Shown in pieces: positions 12,366 to 27,174 of a DNA stretch of 64,000 nucleotides (position 1 is its first letter; each line of letters begins with the position of its first letter). Position numbers and translations under genes: made by a program. The stretch is from Lasiosphaeria ovina (taxonomy: Eukaryota > Ascomycota > Sordariomycetes > Sordariales > Lasiosphaeriaceae): NCBI GenBank assembly GCA_033439765.1, contig JAULSN010000001.1, forward strand, positions 3,224,001-3,288,000, given 5' to 3'. Below the pieces are notes generated by a model. It was not told where the DNA came from and searched no databases. It saw nothing but the letters and a program-made list of their open reading frames with translations.

Positions 12366-12500
12366 GGGAGAGGGAATGACTGGTTGCGGATGGAGGAAAG
12401 AGGGGGGGAGAGGAAGGGGGAGAGGAGGTAGATATTTGGTGAGGTAGGAGGAGGATGGAGGAGAGGAAAAGGGAGTGGAAGAGAAGCAAGAGATTGGTTA
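12366..12500 (-). promoter_or_regulatory. Candidate cyclin promoter: CCAAT box plus CT tract
   Basis: Read on the minus strand, a CCAAT box (12497-12493) is followed directly by about 130 bases of nearly pure pyrimidine. CT-rich tracts just before the start site are common in fungal promoters. If this drives the cyclin, its 5' leader would be about 1.5 kb before splicing. No other minus-strand gene lies between this tract and the cyclin start at 10794. Confidence 0.4.
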
Positions 12501-15500
12501 ACGGCCGATTTAAGACAGGGCCCCCAGCTTGCTCACCAAAGCGCTGCTGAGCACCAAGCACCAAAGGGCTTGCAGCATTGGCCTTGTATTGAGGTACCTG
12601 CCCTGGCCTGGCCGCAGGAGCGCGCACACCTGGGGAGTGGGAGCGCCAGGGCAGGGACGAGCCAGGGAAAGGCAGGGCAGGTGGAGTACCGCACCTTCTC
12701 GCGCAGCCCAGCGCCGCCAAGACACGAACCTGGGTCGCCCGTGCAAGTGGACGGTGCGAGGGTGCATGGTCCTTCCGCCCCTCGTTGTGCAAGGAAGCTC
12801 TAGCGGGCGAAAAATAAAACAAAACCCATCCGAGGGGCCGCCCCGAATCCAGCCAAGCAGCGCAAAGCTACTAACCCAGAAGGTACCGCAAACTGCACCA
12901 TTCAATTCATTGCACCGCACCCAGTCGTAGCTCTGTATTCCCGTCACTGCCAGACGCAACGACGGGGGCAGCCCAAAAGGCAGGCCCATACCTTGTAACA
13001 TGGAAGGTAAGATATGTATGTTCGTATAGTTTTTCCGTATTACCTTATATGCGGCCATTTGGAAGGCGACTTTAAGGTATGGACGCTCATCACAACTGGA
13101 AGGTACGGGAGGCACGGAGTACGAATATACACAGTACATGCTCCTCCGTCTGAAAATACTCAAGAGCTGCCCTGATAACCAGCGAATCCTCGACGCCAGA
13201 CAATGCGCGTGCGAGACGGCCGGCGGGGATATGGCCGCCCACCACCAAACTTTGCGACGCCGCGCGAGGTTGTACTCTCAGATCCATCGACACCATTGAC
13301 ACCATTGTTGGTACCCGAGTCGGCGCCGCGAGGTGGGATGCGGAGGTCACACCCTGGCCAGGCACGGCGACGAGGCTTGCCCTGGTGGTTGTTGTTTGGG
13401 GGGACGACCGCGATGTGGTGGGCGAGCCTGCAATTGTGTGGATTCGCTGCTCGGCTGGGAAATTCAGGCCGGGCGGATGAGAGCAGGGATCAACGGGAAC
13501 TTCGCGGGCACCTCGTCTCGTCGCCTCTGGCTCCAACCTAAGGAGGTTGCTAAGTAACTTACCACTTAGGGGCCAAGATTAATAAGAGCTCCAGTCGCAG
13601 ACTCGCAGCAGAGACAACAAACCAAACTGCAGGGAAGGCTTATTCCCAGACACAGTAGATAGTGCTGTATGTATGTGTTTATTGCGTGTATTGTATATAT
13701 GATATCAGCAAAGATATCGTGTGACACTACGGATAGGTGTCCGTAACAACCTAAAGCGTTGCACTCCGACGGCGTCACTGGCGTTGCACATCGATATTTC
13801 GTATGGAGAGAAGATACCCTGCCTAGTGTAGGTTAGCTGTGGATTGTACAGTACATACACTGTTTATGGAGTACGGGTTCATGAGGCGGTTGCCCAAAGC
13901 CGTAGTAGTGGGCGACAGACTTCAGGTCTGGTGCCAACGTTTCTTTCCTTACGGGTTCCCTGAGCGTGTTTGTGCGCTCCTCAATTGCCTTGTCAATCTA
14001 CGTATAATATTTGTTACCTGCCTCTCATCCCGTATCCAGAGCTGCAAGCCGGGACAAGCCACGGCGCCTCACAGATTGGCTGCATCAGCAGGAGACAAAG
14101 GGAAGAAGGCAGGCAGGCAAGCCTCTCCCATCGTCTTTTCTTGTGTCGATCCCAGCAGCTTACAGCAGGTACGCGGTATCGGTATGTATGTCACATACAT
14201 GCATACATACAGCACTTGTGTACCTTATCTTAGGTAAGGGGACCACACTTCGCCTTGCCTTCAATGCCTTTCTCAATTTCGGCTTCACAACGCCAGAGAG
14301 ACAACCGCAAATGTTGATTGAACTCTGTTGTTGTACACGCGGTACCTACCTAGACACTTCCTTGGGACCTTTCTCGACACATCGCATCTCCCCTGGAGGA
14401 TATCACAAAGTCGCGGATGGCCACCGCAGGCCGTCTTGGAGTGAGTATTTGTTTTTGCCCTGGATCCATAGTATAGATCTGTTTGTTTGTTTGTTTGTCG
14501 TTAGATGGGGCCATCTGCCGGGCCCAGGCCTCAGCTTTGGGCCACCCGTTCTGCTGTTGATTTAAGCGTCAAAGTCTACAGCATCGTGGCGTTCATAGGA
14601 ACTAAACTCTGTCACGCGAGGCTTGTTGCTTATTTTGTCTCTTCTTTATTCCACAACAACCTGAGACAATTGGGTCGCCAACCAAGGTGAGCCTGCACCC
14701 GAGGCATCCCGTGCTACTGCGCAGTTTATGTAGGCATGGATGCTTTGTCGCAAGACCTTGAAAAGTGGAGGTTGAAGGTGTGGCATAAGGCGAGCTGCAT
14801 GCAATGTAATATTTGCAGATTAGTCTATGTACCTTCCATGGTTTCTGACCACAAGAGAAGCAGTCACCTTGCATGCCTTACACAGTACGGGGATATCAAA
14901 ACACCTTACCCTAGGTATTCCATTCGCGGGTTCGCGCTGTTTCTGCGTAACGGCCGTGTTCGTAGTGTCTGGTGCCTCTAGTCTGTCCCGTGCCCTCTGC
15001 ATTAGGGGACATAAAACTGGATTCACGATTCAGCGCTCCTGCTTGCCCCCACTGCGTCAAGATCCAAGATGTCTCGGCCATGTAAATGGTACATATTCTA
15101 GTTTAGAGGGACACATGGTGCTTCTAAGCCAAGTCAAGGTTTTTGTGTGCCTGGGGCAGGAAGAGTTTTGCCAGGAAACCCTACATCAGGTAATTCGTAC
15201 CCACCACATTGAATGTAATGGGAGAACATTTTGATTTTTCAACTAGAGAACAAACAGTCGGAAACTTTCGAATTGCCATGCGTCAACCTAAGGTAATGCC
15301 CCGCTCGGCAACACCTGGGGGAGGTTCCCAGCAGGCTCTGCACAGAATACAGAGCAGTAAGGCCTCATGGTAGGCGGGCAATAAGATACTGTACACACAT
15401 TCAAAGTCCGATAACTCACTGGACACAGCCCAGCCAACGGGCTGGAATCTGGATATGCCGTCAAAGACGCGCTCTTCAATTAGCACACAGAGTGCAACAC

Positions 15501-18500
15501 GGTTCTTTCGCGATGGCCGATATCCATAACTTGCTCCGGCGGACGTGCTTACCACTTTATCAGCCGCTAATGCGGGCCCGTCACGCCTCTTGATCCTTCC
15601 ACCGCCCAACGCCATCGAGCGCGATACATGCCCCCAATTCCAAGATTTGCCCATAGTGAGGGCGTCTTACTGGGTGCTGCGCGTATCATTAAGGCTTGGC
15701 GCGTCCGCGTTTAATAGGTTGCGGCTGGAGCTAGTTAGGAGAGGGCCGCTCGGGGAGGCTGGCAGCTGCGGGGCATTGGACGCCGCCCACCTTGGAACCG
15801 ACAGCAGCTCGCAATGCCGCCAATTCAAAACGCAACCTACGCTCCAGCCAGCTGGACGGGTCAAGGAGGTGACAGTTCGGTTGGTGAACCAAGATGGAGG
15901 TGCCGAGGTGAGGGCGAGCCGCCAACCCTATGCATCCAGAACAGACGGCGGAACGAATCAATCAGCAGCTTTGCTACGCCATGGACAAGTCTAATTTGCA
16001 GGTGCAGACCGACAGCTGTCGCGGGTGCCAGTGAGGTCTGACAACGTGAAGCTCTCCAGACGTCAAGGCGGCCGTGGTTCCTGGGACCCAGAGAGCCAGG
16101 GCAATCTCTGGGTTCCGACAGCCAATCAGGAAGGCGCGACGCGGTGCTGCACGACTTACACAACTCCAATTTAATCATGCGTGTCATGATGAGCCAGAAA
16201 CATCCAATCCGCCGCCAACCAGGGCAAGGCCACTACACACGACAAAAGTATCCACAACAGCCCAGGTTTCCAAAACCCGAGCCTGGAGAGCAGCCCGCAA
16301 CAGATGCAACCGCCCCAAACCAACCGAGCCTATAGAGGGTCTTCTGCCGCGCTGAGCCTGTAGAGCCAAAGTCAAACAGCCCGATCTCTTTTTCCACAGC
16401 CCTGGCAGCAGCAAGTAAGGCAGGGCAGCGCAGGGCAGAGCAGCAGTCAGACCCGACAATCACGCGGGACCAGATCGTCTTCATCCCTTGATTTCGCACG
16501 TCTCGGCGCCGCAAGCCCGGGCGGTCCGACCATGAGGGAGGGGGTGCCCGTATATGGGACTCCCATTGACGGGTCGGCCGACGACTATCAGTCGATTCGA
16601 TTCATTGTATTGGGCAACACTACCGTGCCCCAGCTATCGCAAACCCAGGTTGACAACCGCTTTAACTCCAGGACAACATGAGTTATGGAAACAGGATGTT
16701 GTTATTACGCATCGGCCCATCTAAGGCCGCCCGTGCTGCCACTGCCGCCGGGGTCCCGAGGTGCATCTCGGCCCTTCCCACCAAGTAATAATTTCTTGAT
16801 CTTATATACGGGAGTGTCGCTTGCAACTTGACCGACTGAGGTTGTGCACGAGGGAGCCGCCTGTTGTTTGTCTCAGAGTGCTTCACCGTCAGCCTGCAAT
16901 GTTGATTACATCCGCATGCCGTGAGACCCCGCCTCGTCTGCCTTGGCGATCGCCAGCGGAAAGGGCGGCCACGCCAGTCTTGTGTTATCGTCGATATCGC
17001 TCTTTCATCAAGCTGGGGCAGCAAACCTGGGGTTTCCCATTGATCCGCAGGCCGCCATTTCCCCAACCACCGCGGGGTCGTCCTGGGCCGACCCCCAAAC
17101 TCCCGTCTTCGAGGCTTTCCAACCGTGCCAGCCAGGGGTGGGAACATGGCACTTGGGAGGTCCAATGAGGCACGTCGTCAAGCCATCAACGGATTACGAC
17201 GTGTTGCCCAATTCGCAGGCCGGCCACACACACTCTCACGCAAGCTGTCGGCTCTCGCAATCGCACCCGGCACTATATTGGGTATGTGGGGCAACCATGC
17301 AAGTCTGAGACATGCTGTAAGTCCGACTTGCTTTTGCTGGTGAAGGACCGCAAACGCGGCCGTGGCCAGCAACGTGCAGAATCCAGCGCTGGCGTTCACG
17401 AGACTCTGGTATTGTTGTTGTTGTTTTCCTCCCACGAGCTACCACCTGAGAGGCCCATGAGGGTTCCCTGCCAGTTTGAGTGAGATCTCGTCATTCTATT
17501 GCACTTCTGCAACCCCCACCCCCAGAGAATGGAAACTCTTTCAGGGCGGCGTTGTCCCAGGGCCTCGGCACGTATAAACACAACTATATCGGTGGAAACA
17601 CGAGGTTCTGTTACTTGTCTTGCACTATTAATTTCTTCCATCAACCCCATTCGTATCTTCGACTATGCCGCATGGATCTCTAACGAGCCAGATTCGCCGG
17701 TACGGCACAAAGGACGCCAGTTGCTTTGGCTCAGAGAACCTAGCGATGTCTTCACTTAGACCATGTCTTTCTGACAAGAGGATTACTAACTGCGCTCCGC
17801 GGTAGGATGGTCCGCGGATATCTACATCAACCCCCCTCCCCCAATCTCCAAGATTTTGTGGTTGCCAAGAGAGTGGGCTCGGACGTGCACACTTTGCGAT
17901 ACGTCCGTCTCTCTCGGATTCGTGTCCAAGAGGCCGCATATCCGTCAAGTCGCCGTCGAATCGTCGTCGAGTCCATCTCGTCACGTTTGTTCAGATCTTT
18001 GACAGTGGCTGGCTGAAGTGCAGACCGCAAATCTTGTTCGCACCGCAAGCGACCAGACAGACACATGCACATGCAAGGCATTTGCACATATGTGAGAACG
18101 CGAATGCGTACCAACATCATGATCGTATCGCATCGCATCACCGCCCAGGCTTGATCCCTGATTCCTGATTCCTGCCCGCGTTCATGGCTGGCAGGCAGGC
18201 AGCATCGCGAAACTGCCTCAGTCCGCTTGAGCTGTCCAGGATCCTCGCAAGAAGGCAGCTACCTTGGCTCCCTGGATTTCTGGCAACAGCAGCGACATTG
18301 CTCTCGGTTGACATCTCTGCAACCCCAGCTTTAGCCGTACGGGAGTCCGAAGACAACAACCACGGGTCAAAAAGCCCGGATGGCACTCAAGAACCTTATT
18401 GCACTTTTTCCCGTTTACCATGGAGGTTACCCCTCACTGACATCCCGGAACTGGGTGGGTGGTGCGGCGAGGCGTGCCCAGGATCGTGTAGGTATTCTAG

Positions 18501-21500
18501 CTGAAAGGGGAAGAAGGCCCTGGGCCAATCGTAGGCCCCAAGTTCCTTTGAGTTGAAACTCCCTTTGCCAGCACACCAAGGAGGGTGGCCTTTCCAAACT
18601 GGAATCGCCTTCTCATTATTGGTGGAGCAGACGCTAGCTCCAGACACAGCTTTCCCGGTGGCTGGGCGAACAGGAGATCTCTATTTAGTACTGGACAGCC
18701 CAGAAGAGGGGCAACGTTTGATCGGTGTCAGCTGAATCTGATTATCGAAGTCTTTCCCAGTTATGAGGGCCCAACGGGACCCGGGAGTTCTCAGTTGCGT
18801 CATGAAGCGGTACTTCTTTGCATCCGGTCCACACCGCGGGCCAAGCTCGCCGCCGGCTCTGCTCGGCGAACAGACAGCGCGGCCGGCACATTCGGCACGG
18901 CGGTTCCAGACACCGTGTCGGTATGGAGTATTTCGCCTCTGAACGGTTTCTTGAATTTCAATTACTTGTGTTCGGTACTGGGCATACGCCGAGTTATTCG
19001 GCGATGTAATGCCTGGACTCTGGAAGGAGCCGGCGGCTTCCCAGCATCAGCCCTGCGGTCTTGCTCAAAGTACAAGCATCAACGTGTGCGTAATTACGTA
19101 GCCGATGGAGATGTTCAGGGCGGCAAAATATTTTCCAAGATGGGTTGGAATGGTATCTACTGCGCCCGCCAAGCTTGCCGTTCGATCAGCAGGTCTGCTT
19201 TCACAGTACCAGAAAGGGAGACGTGTCCACGAGGCCGGCTCCGTGCCTCGGCGGCTTGCCTCGGCGACCTGCATCCCGTTTACAGAGGCCGCACGAGGTC
19301 CGGGGCGACGAGCACAGCACTGGCAGGATTGAGGCGAAGCTAGTTCAATGTAAGCGCCTTTTTCTTTCCGGTTTGCCTGCTAGCGACATTGGGGGGTTGA
19401 TCTGAATCCTTGATGCCTCCGCCCCGCTCCGTCAACCACTCGATGGCGATCCACCGAGGGTGATTACGGCTTCAACTGCACCAACCGCAGGACGATAGAT
19501 TGCGCGAAGCATGGTAACGGCGGGGAAAGATATTTTTGCTCGACCCAGCCTTGCAGAGAGGGGAACAAGGAGCAAACAAGAAAGATGAAGGGGGAAAAAT
19601 GGTTTCACGATTGCGATTGGAAGAATCATTGCCCTTCAAGCCCCCCTGGGTGCCACACTCCCTGTTCACTTCCTCGGCTGTTGGCCTTGCGACAGGGCAG
19701 GTGGATGAGGACTGGGTTGAAACAAATCCTCACCTCAGCCAAGTTGCCAAGGGACGGATTTGGAGAACGTAAAGCTGCTAAACCGCACAGTACGACATAC
19801 TTTATAACCTTTCATCCGTCACGCATGACGCGATTCTCACGGGGATACACTGAACTCCTCAAAGGGCCCTTATCGGGGACGAGACGGCGGTCAATGGCCA
19901 ATGTCTTGAATTACCCCTCGGCTCGTGCCATGACGCCGCGTTTGGCCGGATGTCAGCCGTGGCACAGACTTAGAGTGGTGTCGTGGTTGCGGAGTTGCGA
20001 CCTTGCGACCTTGCGACCTTGGCGGGAGGAAGGGGCGAGCTTGGGGCCCAGCGGAGCAAGGGCGGGACAGCCAGCCCAGACCAGACGGTCGCTTGTTATC
20101 AACCTACAGCCGAGAGAGGCATCGTGACGATGGCTGACGGAAAGAACGAAGAAAAATCAACAACAAAGTAAAAAAAGAAAATGACCTCACAAGCGTGCAC
20201 AGTGTGGGGAAGTTTTTATCAAATATCGCTTTTTTCAACCAGATGCATGCGGGCCACACCATCTAGATCTGGGGATGGGGTTCTGGAAGATCTGAAGAAC
20301 AACCCTTGCCTGCAGCTGAACAGAACTGGTAAGGCTGAGCTAGCCAGGTGGCACAACGAGGCTGCAAAGCGGATCCTCAGGCAACAAAAAGAAAGAAAAA
20401 ATTGGCAGAGAAACAGCGCCGATGACTCGGGTCCGTGCCCCACATTGAACCACACCAGTTACCAGTGGGCAGTGGCACCTGCTTCCTACTTCAGCCAGGA
20501 GAAAGCCCGCACAGTGGGTTACTTTGAACGGGGCAGCTGCAATGCAGCAATGCAGCAAGCAAGCAACTTCCATTGACACTCCATGAAAAGAAACACGGAA
20601 GCGTCCCCCAGAGTTCCCCTGCTTGTGAGGGAAAAGATGCAACATCAGAATGGTCGACCCTGTCCATCCGACAGTCTCGAATCCTCGGTAGATGTAGAAC
20701 TCCCCGTCCTCCGTGTCCGGAGCTGGCTGCGCTTGGATCTCTCCCGTCTTGCACGCTCGCACAGTACGAAGTTGGCATTTTCGCGATTCTTATTTTCCCT
20801 ATCGGGACGAAAATGAATATCCGTATACCCTCGGTTTCTCTTTTCTGCCTCCAATGTCGATCGATTTCGACGCCGCTCCGGCCGGCCCAATCCACCTGCA
20901 GACGGGCCAGATGCAAAGTGACAAGACTGGGCGCAGGCAACAACAACATACACATACATACCTACCTACCTTACGTGCACTGAATCTGAGAGCCGGAACA
21001 AGAGAGAAGATAGAAACGAGTTGCCCCAGCGAGGGCCCTCTCGAGAGAATATCAATCTATCCCTGGACCCAATTCGGCAACTGTGTCTCTCCATCATCTC
21101 TACCGGCAGTCCAGAACAACCAAAAATGGACAGGGGGGGAAGCTCGAGAGGGCCCCCTCAATAGGACGGAAAGAGAAATGGAATATTGATGATCGTTGAT
21201 ATGGCTGGTTATTACCACCCGCGATCTCCAAGCCGTTTCGCATATTCTCCCCCTTCTTTTTCTTTGCAGCTATAGGTTTGCGACGCGTCGCTGTGCCGCC
21301 AAAGCTCGTGTCTTTATTCCCCGGCTCTCCACGCGTCGCCTTCGTTTTTTTACCTGGACACGACGACTTGGGAGACAAGGACGGGGTTTGTTTCGTTCGG
21401 TGCTACACTGCCAATGGATACTGCTGCTGCTACTACTGCTGCCGCTGCCGCTGCCCCTGCTGCGTAAAGCCAGAGCGAGTGAGAGGCCCGACGGATTCCT

Positions 21501-24500
21501 TCGGTTTTCCTTGGACGGCACAGCTCTTTGACCTTTTCCCTTTGCTGGAATGACGACCGTACCGTACCTCGGTGTAGGTAGCACGCGTAGGCAGGCAGGT
21601 AGCTCTATCCAAGGCTCAAGAAGAGCTCCTTACCACGAATGGACACGGTGACGTGAAAGAGCCCCGCCTACTACGTATGGATGTGCATACTACTGTCCAG
21701 CACTCGAGTTCAGCGCGCGGACGGCACACGCTCACGGACTTTTCGACCGGTCGGCAGAAGGACGCATCGGAAGGTTCCTTTCCCACTCTCTGCAGATGCA
21801 GGCTGGGCTGTCGGAGAGAACGTGCATCAAAACGGCTTCCCTCTGCATGTCCCAATGCCCAATCCAGACACATTCCCCAATTGTTTCAATCATGGAAAGG
21901 GGTCCATCCATTGCAGCAGCACATTCACAAAGCTCGGTCTGCGGCTTGTGCTGTGTGGGGTTTCCTCTTCTACCAGCCGTCGTTACATCTAATTACTCGG
22001 CGAGGGAGGGGAGCGGGAAGTCGAGACCAAAGCGCTGAGCCCTCGTTGTGGCAACCGTGGAAACAAAGTGCGGACTTCAAACTTGCCGTCCCCGAGAGGC
22101 CAATGAGCAGCGGCTATGCTACCCGGAGACTTGTTGCTGACATGGTCTGTGGGCAAATCCGCTGTGTGTACACAGTACTGTACCACTTTGCGGTCGTTGC
22201 GGCGCTTGGTACGGATCACGACGAGGGTCTTGAGAGGAGAGAACCAGACAAAACGATCCAATAAGATTGCCTCTGCATTTCCCCGCAACCCAGACTCTGC
22301 CCGGCCAGGAAACACTTCTTGCGCAGAGATTTTTTTTTTTCCGGCTCCAGTGGAGAAGATGCCCAGTGCGTTGCCCCCAATGTGGCCTCATCAGTCTTAC
22401 CATCTCGATGTTTCACGATAATGAATCGAGTGTTCAGGATCGGCCTCTCGTTACCAACGTCGTATGACGGCTGTCGCAACATCACCTCATCGGACAAGAG
22501 CCCAGGGGGAATTTGGGATGGATATTGTTCGCGTGGTTATTCCGTACTGGCTATAAACCCCTTAAACGTGCACCGGCATCTGACGGCGTCCTCCGGATGC
22601 CCATCCCGGCACCGCCTACCCCACATTTACCGGAGGCCGCACCCCCCCCCCTCCCCCCACCCTTGATGCCGGATCGGGACAGGGTCTGGCTGAGCGGGGG
22701 TTTTCGGGAGTTCGAAAAAGAGCGCGCGCTCACAGTGGAGAGGCTCTCAGCTTGGACCGATTACTTGCATGCTGCGCATCACTACCTACGCAGTAGAGTC
22801 CCCTCACTGCCGTCGAAGACTTCCGCTGCTTCTCCACATAGGGCCCAAGTTTGCACGCACTGCCCGGACAACGCGTGGGACTTCTTACGCGATTCATCCG
22901 CTGAAGCCGAAAGATGACTTTGTTCTATCTCTCCTTCAGCCACCAGTGAGCGGCTGCTGAGTGGCGACGAGCGGACACTTTCCCCTTTTCGGTAGCACGG
23001 GTTGGCTTAGCCGTGGGGAGAAACGAACAGGCCGCCTCTTCAATGTGATACCTTGTTAAACTTGCCGGCAACTCGTCCTGTCAAGTTTCTACTTTATGAT
23101 CAACGGCCGGCACGGATTCGGCAGCAGCAAAAAAGGCCCTCGAAGCCTAGGCAAAGTAAAAGAAAAAAGGCGCAGGCGGGCGCAAAAGCACGCTCAGATA
23201 GTAACCAAGAATTGAAAGAAACAGTGGCCCACACGCACGCACGCACTCTCTCTTCAACTCGTCCGTCTCGTTCCCTCAAACACGCTCAATCCAAGGACAG
23301 GCAACAAAGGCCCAATTGGCCAATCGATGGGCGAGCAACTTAAAGAGGTCTGACATGGGTTCGCGCAAGAGAGACGCGTTGCGGGATTGTTTTGCGCCAT
23401 CGCACTACCATCAGCTGCTGATGGTGGTGGTAGTGGGCTTCTGCAGGCCATCATGTCGCGTTTGGGCTGCAGCAAGCCATTGGCACGGCACTGGTGCTGG
23501 TGCGGTGCATGTTCGGTCTCGACATGGACCCAGCTCGTCATCCCGCGTCCGAGATTTGGCGCTGAAGATGGGGAGGCTGGGCTGGGCTGGGGGCTGAGAT
23601 TGTGTGTGAGGAGCGGAGCGGGGGATGTTCACACTTCAGCACCAACGCAAGCCCAGGCCGAATCGGGACAGCGTAGACGAGATCTGCCTCTCGACTTCAC
23701 TCTCTGCTGCTGCCAAAGCCGCATGAGGGTTTTTACAGGTTGGAAACCAAGGAACTTGTGATCACCAAGTCTTGCCCGCTTCTCAGCTCCGTCTCTACAT
23801 ATGCAAGCAAGGAGCCGGCCAGTTGGGAAGTCTCATGACTTGCTCTCCCTTTTCACCCCCCAAGTCTAAATCCTGCGCCGGCCGCTGATCAGACAGATGG
23901 CTTCCTCTCGCCCGCCGTCTGGTGGTTCAACCCCGAACTGGCTAGCTGGATCCATCGGCTTCGCTTTTTGTTGTTTTTAAAGATGGCGGGAGGATGCTTG
24001 AGCCGACAACGCCGCCGAGAGCCGCCTTGACGAACGGACGACATCGGCGTTTCTGGTCGGCGACGCGCCCCCGGTCTCTTACTTGTGTGACAGTGAGGGG
24101 GAGGGGAGGGCCCCCAGAAGGCGAAGCAACAAGCCGATGATCCCATGATGCATCATCCCATAGACGACTTGTATTCCCATTCCTAGTTCATGCGGTTCGA
24201 GATGCCGGCAAAAGTTTGTCACATCCGTTCGCAGCGGCGGCGGCGACTGCCCTCTCACTCGACGGATCCCCTGGGCTGGGTGCCTGCTGGGGCGATGCCA
24301 TCGCGTGTTTCCAGGGACGCGGGCGCGAATCAAAGACAGACATGGGCATGGCATGACATGGACCCAACGCGGGCGGGCATCAGCAAGCGGCGGCCAGTGG
24401 GCGGGCAAGAGCAGAAGCTTCAACTCGATCCATCGCCCATTGCCCATCGCAAATGGTCCCGGGCTTAGAGCGAGCAGGGCAAGGCAAGGCAAGGAAGAAG

Positions 24501-25213
24501 GCGAAGTGCATGGAGAGGGAAGAGCAAACGCCCCCCTCCCCCCCCCTGCCAGAGAGAAACTTGTACATGTCTTCTCTTCGATGCCATTTGATGCGTGCTT
24601 CCTCGAAACTACCTAGCAGCGAACCCAGCTAGCTAGCCTGCATCTTGAGGCAAAACCATCCATTCCATGATCTGCGAGCGAGCTGCAGCGAGCACGCCAA
24701 CCATCTCTCATGCACGCCACGAGGTGACATTTTCAAGGCCTCGTCGTGTTTCTCTCTGAAGCCATCGCGTCTCCCATTGGCCGATCCTTCAGCGGGGAAC
24801 CCAAAGACGGCAATGCACTTGGCCAGGAGAAGTTGCAACCCGGAGGAGGCCACTCTTACCAACAATTGTCGTCGGGACTCGGCGTCCCTTTTGGACCGGA
24901 CTGGCTGTTGGTGTGAAAAAATAATAAGCTGATCTGACCCGGGCAAAATATTTGTGATACTGCAGGCCGGCCGGCGAGTTCTTCAACGATAATGATGCTG
25001 TCGTACATACAGTACTGTACCACCACCAACGGGCAGCAAAGCAGGGCTCTTCTGGATACGTATGTCCGCCGTTGAAAATGCCGTCAGCAAGCAGGCAGGA
25101 AAACAGGCGCACTTGGTCACTAATTGCGGAGGAAGTGGAGAGAGACAAAGAGGATCCGTTGATGACGTTGGCAGTAGCCGAGCACTAGCCGAGCACTACG
25201 GAGCAGAGCAGGA

Positions 25214-25255
25214 GCAGTTTGCAGTTTGCAGTTTGCAGTTTGCAGTTTGCAGTTT
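25214..25255. repeat. Six perfect copies of the 7-mer GCAGTTT
   Basis: Six head-to-tail units start at 25214, 25221, 25228, 25235, 25242 and 25249, with no mismatch. The array is in non-coding DNA. A short imperfect duplication (AGCCGAGCACTA, twice) lies just upstream at about 25173-25197. Confidence 0.95.
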
Positions 25256-27174
25256 GTTGCCAATTGCTTTGCTGACGCCGGGACGGCCGTTTCGGCTTCG
25301 CTACCCTTCTTCACATGCGCTGACGGAGGGAGGGGCTTGGGGCCTCGCTAAACTGCAAGTCTTCGGTCTCCAACAAATGGGAGACGGTTGATATCTTGGC
25401 CGCCGCACGCCATCGTCAGCGGGGCTCCAGGGGCCCGGACGGGCAGAAACGCCCGGGCAACTAATCAAGCAAGCACGTCCAAGTTTTTAAAGAGTCGGCA
25501 ATATTCGCTACTTGCTTATTACCTAGCGGTGCTACAGTGTCTTCAGAGACCTTGTTTGCCCCGGGGGCGAGAGAGCGCGTACATACGGAGTATTTATTCG
25601 TGCATACTGATGAATTGTACATACCTGCCCAACACAGCGGGCACGTCGTCGTGGGCAATCTCGTTAATCGGCCGTCCCTAGCCTCTTTGTATGTATTGGG
25701 TCTGGGCGGGACCGGGGGCGTTCTGGTTCCCTGGGGTTTGGCAAGAGAGCTTTCCTGGATTGGGAACAAGAGTCGAGATTGCGTGAGCCAAACCCACGCC
25801 CGCCAACAAATCGATCGACGATTCGACCGCCGCGCCCTACTATGTACGCAGCAGTATTCTTTATAGCAGACAGACAAACGGAAAATATAGAACCTTTGCG
25901 GATGTTCCACGGAGGGAGCTTCAGGGCATCTATCATCCATGACATGCTCGCCTCGCGGCATTTCCACCGCAACCAAAAACAAAGCAGCTTTGCAGCGCCG
26001 CCGAGGAGCAGTGTCTCTCCAACGAAGGGCTCCGTCTGTCTGCAGAGCCTTCCTGATCTTCCCAGGGTAGGTGGCTTCTCAAATCGCCCGATAGCCAATA
26101 ACCTCCCCCTACCTAGCGGACCAGACGGACGGACAGACGGACAGACGAGGAAGGGCCTCCTCCTACTAGCACAGCACGCCAGGCTACGGCGTGCGTTCGT
26201 TAGCTAATAAGCCCCTTGGATGCGACATCCGCGACTCTATTTTAAGAGCCGTCTGTCTGTTCTGTTCCAAGTGCCAACCAGATTATGCCAGCCAGCCTTT
26301 TTCTTTTCTTTGGGCATACTGTAATGTGCAATGTGCAAAGTGCTGACTTGCCTCTATGTAAGGTACTTACACAATTTATATACGACTCTTTTCAGTAATG
26401 ATTACGGGGTACGCACTCCGTATGCACCGGATGCGTCTTTGTCACGCTTGACAAGAACAATGCAAGGCAAGGCGCCATGGAAAACTGAACCGAAGCCAAT
26501 GAACAACCCCCCTCTGCCAGTCAGACAGACAAGCAGACAAACAATGTTTGTCGGTCAGCTGGCTGTCTCACAGCCTGTCGTCTCTTCTTTCTCTTCTTCT
26601 TGTCCCCCACCCTCCTGGAACCCCCCCTGCCCTGCCCTGTGCGTGGGAAAGGCGGGTGTCATCATCTCCGTGGCCTCCTTCCTCCCTCCGTTCAGTCCCC
26701 TCTGTACTCCGTAAAGTACATACGTGGGATTCAATTCTCCGACGGCGTGGTTGTCGGTCATGTCTTTTTGTTTTGGAGAGGCGCGTTTTGAACGTCCTCG
26801 CCTTGCTCGCTGCCCGCCTCTGGTGTACAGCACAGCCAGCGCCGGCAAGACCTGCCACCGGATATGATAGTTACCTACCTACCTTACTGTATCGTGGGAG
26901 GTCTCGACAGTTGATATCAATGAAAAGGCCGCTTTAACATGCATCTCATGTCTCCCCGATACCTCATCAGGCAGTACCTATTAGATATCTGTACATGTTC
27001 CAGAAAACCAGTTACTAATTTTGCACATCTTGGGTTTGGTTAGTTGACCTGCTGGCGATACCTCTCTCTCTCTCACTCAGGTGGAACCCAAACCCATCAC
27101 GAGAAGGTCCACCCATGCTTCCTCAAAAGCTTGGTTCGCAGCCATGCCGGAACCCCGTCGTCCCGTTTGCCTCA

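Larger units (their letters stand above)
10795..27040. other. Gene-free stretch upstream of the cyclin
   Basis: Over about 16 kb both strands carry only short open frames with no recognisable composition, motifs or spliceable continuity. The DNA is mid-GC and not AT-rich, so it is not a RIP-degraded transposon block. The first ~1.6 kb probably contains the cyclin 5' leader. Small tandem repeats are scattered through it: (TTGCGACC)3 near 19995-20018, (GTTT)n at 14481-14498 and (GCAGTTT)6 at 25214-25255. TACGGAGTA-type 9-mers occur at 25584 and 26705. No tRNA or rRNA signature was found here. Confidence 0.5.

Noticed and set aside
18585..19343. Plus-strand open frame of 252 codons in the gene-free region
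   Set aside because: Its composition is Arg/Ser/Gly-rich without motif, it has no splice-compatible extension, and several overlapping frames of similar quality exist.
22172..25023. Exact 15-mer ACAGTACTGTACCAC at 22172 and 25009
   Set aside because: A few exact 15-mer repeats are expected by chance in 64 kb, so this alone is not a signal.
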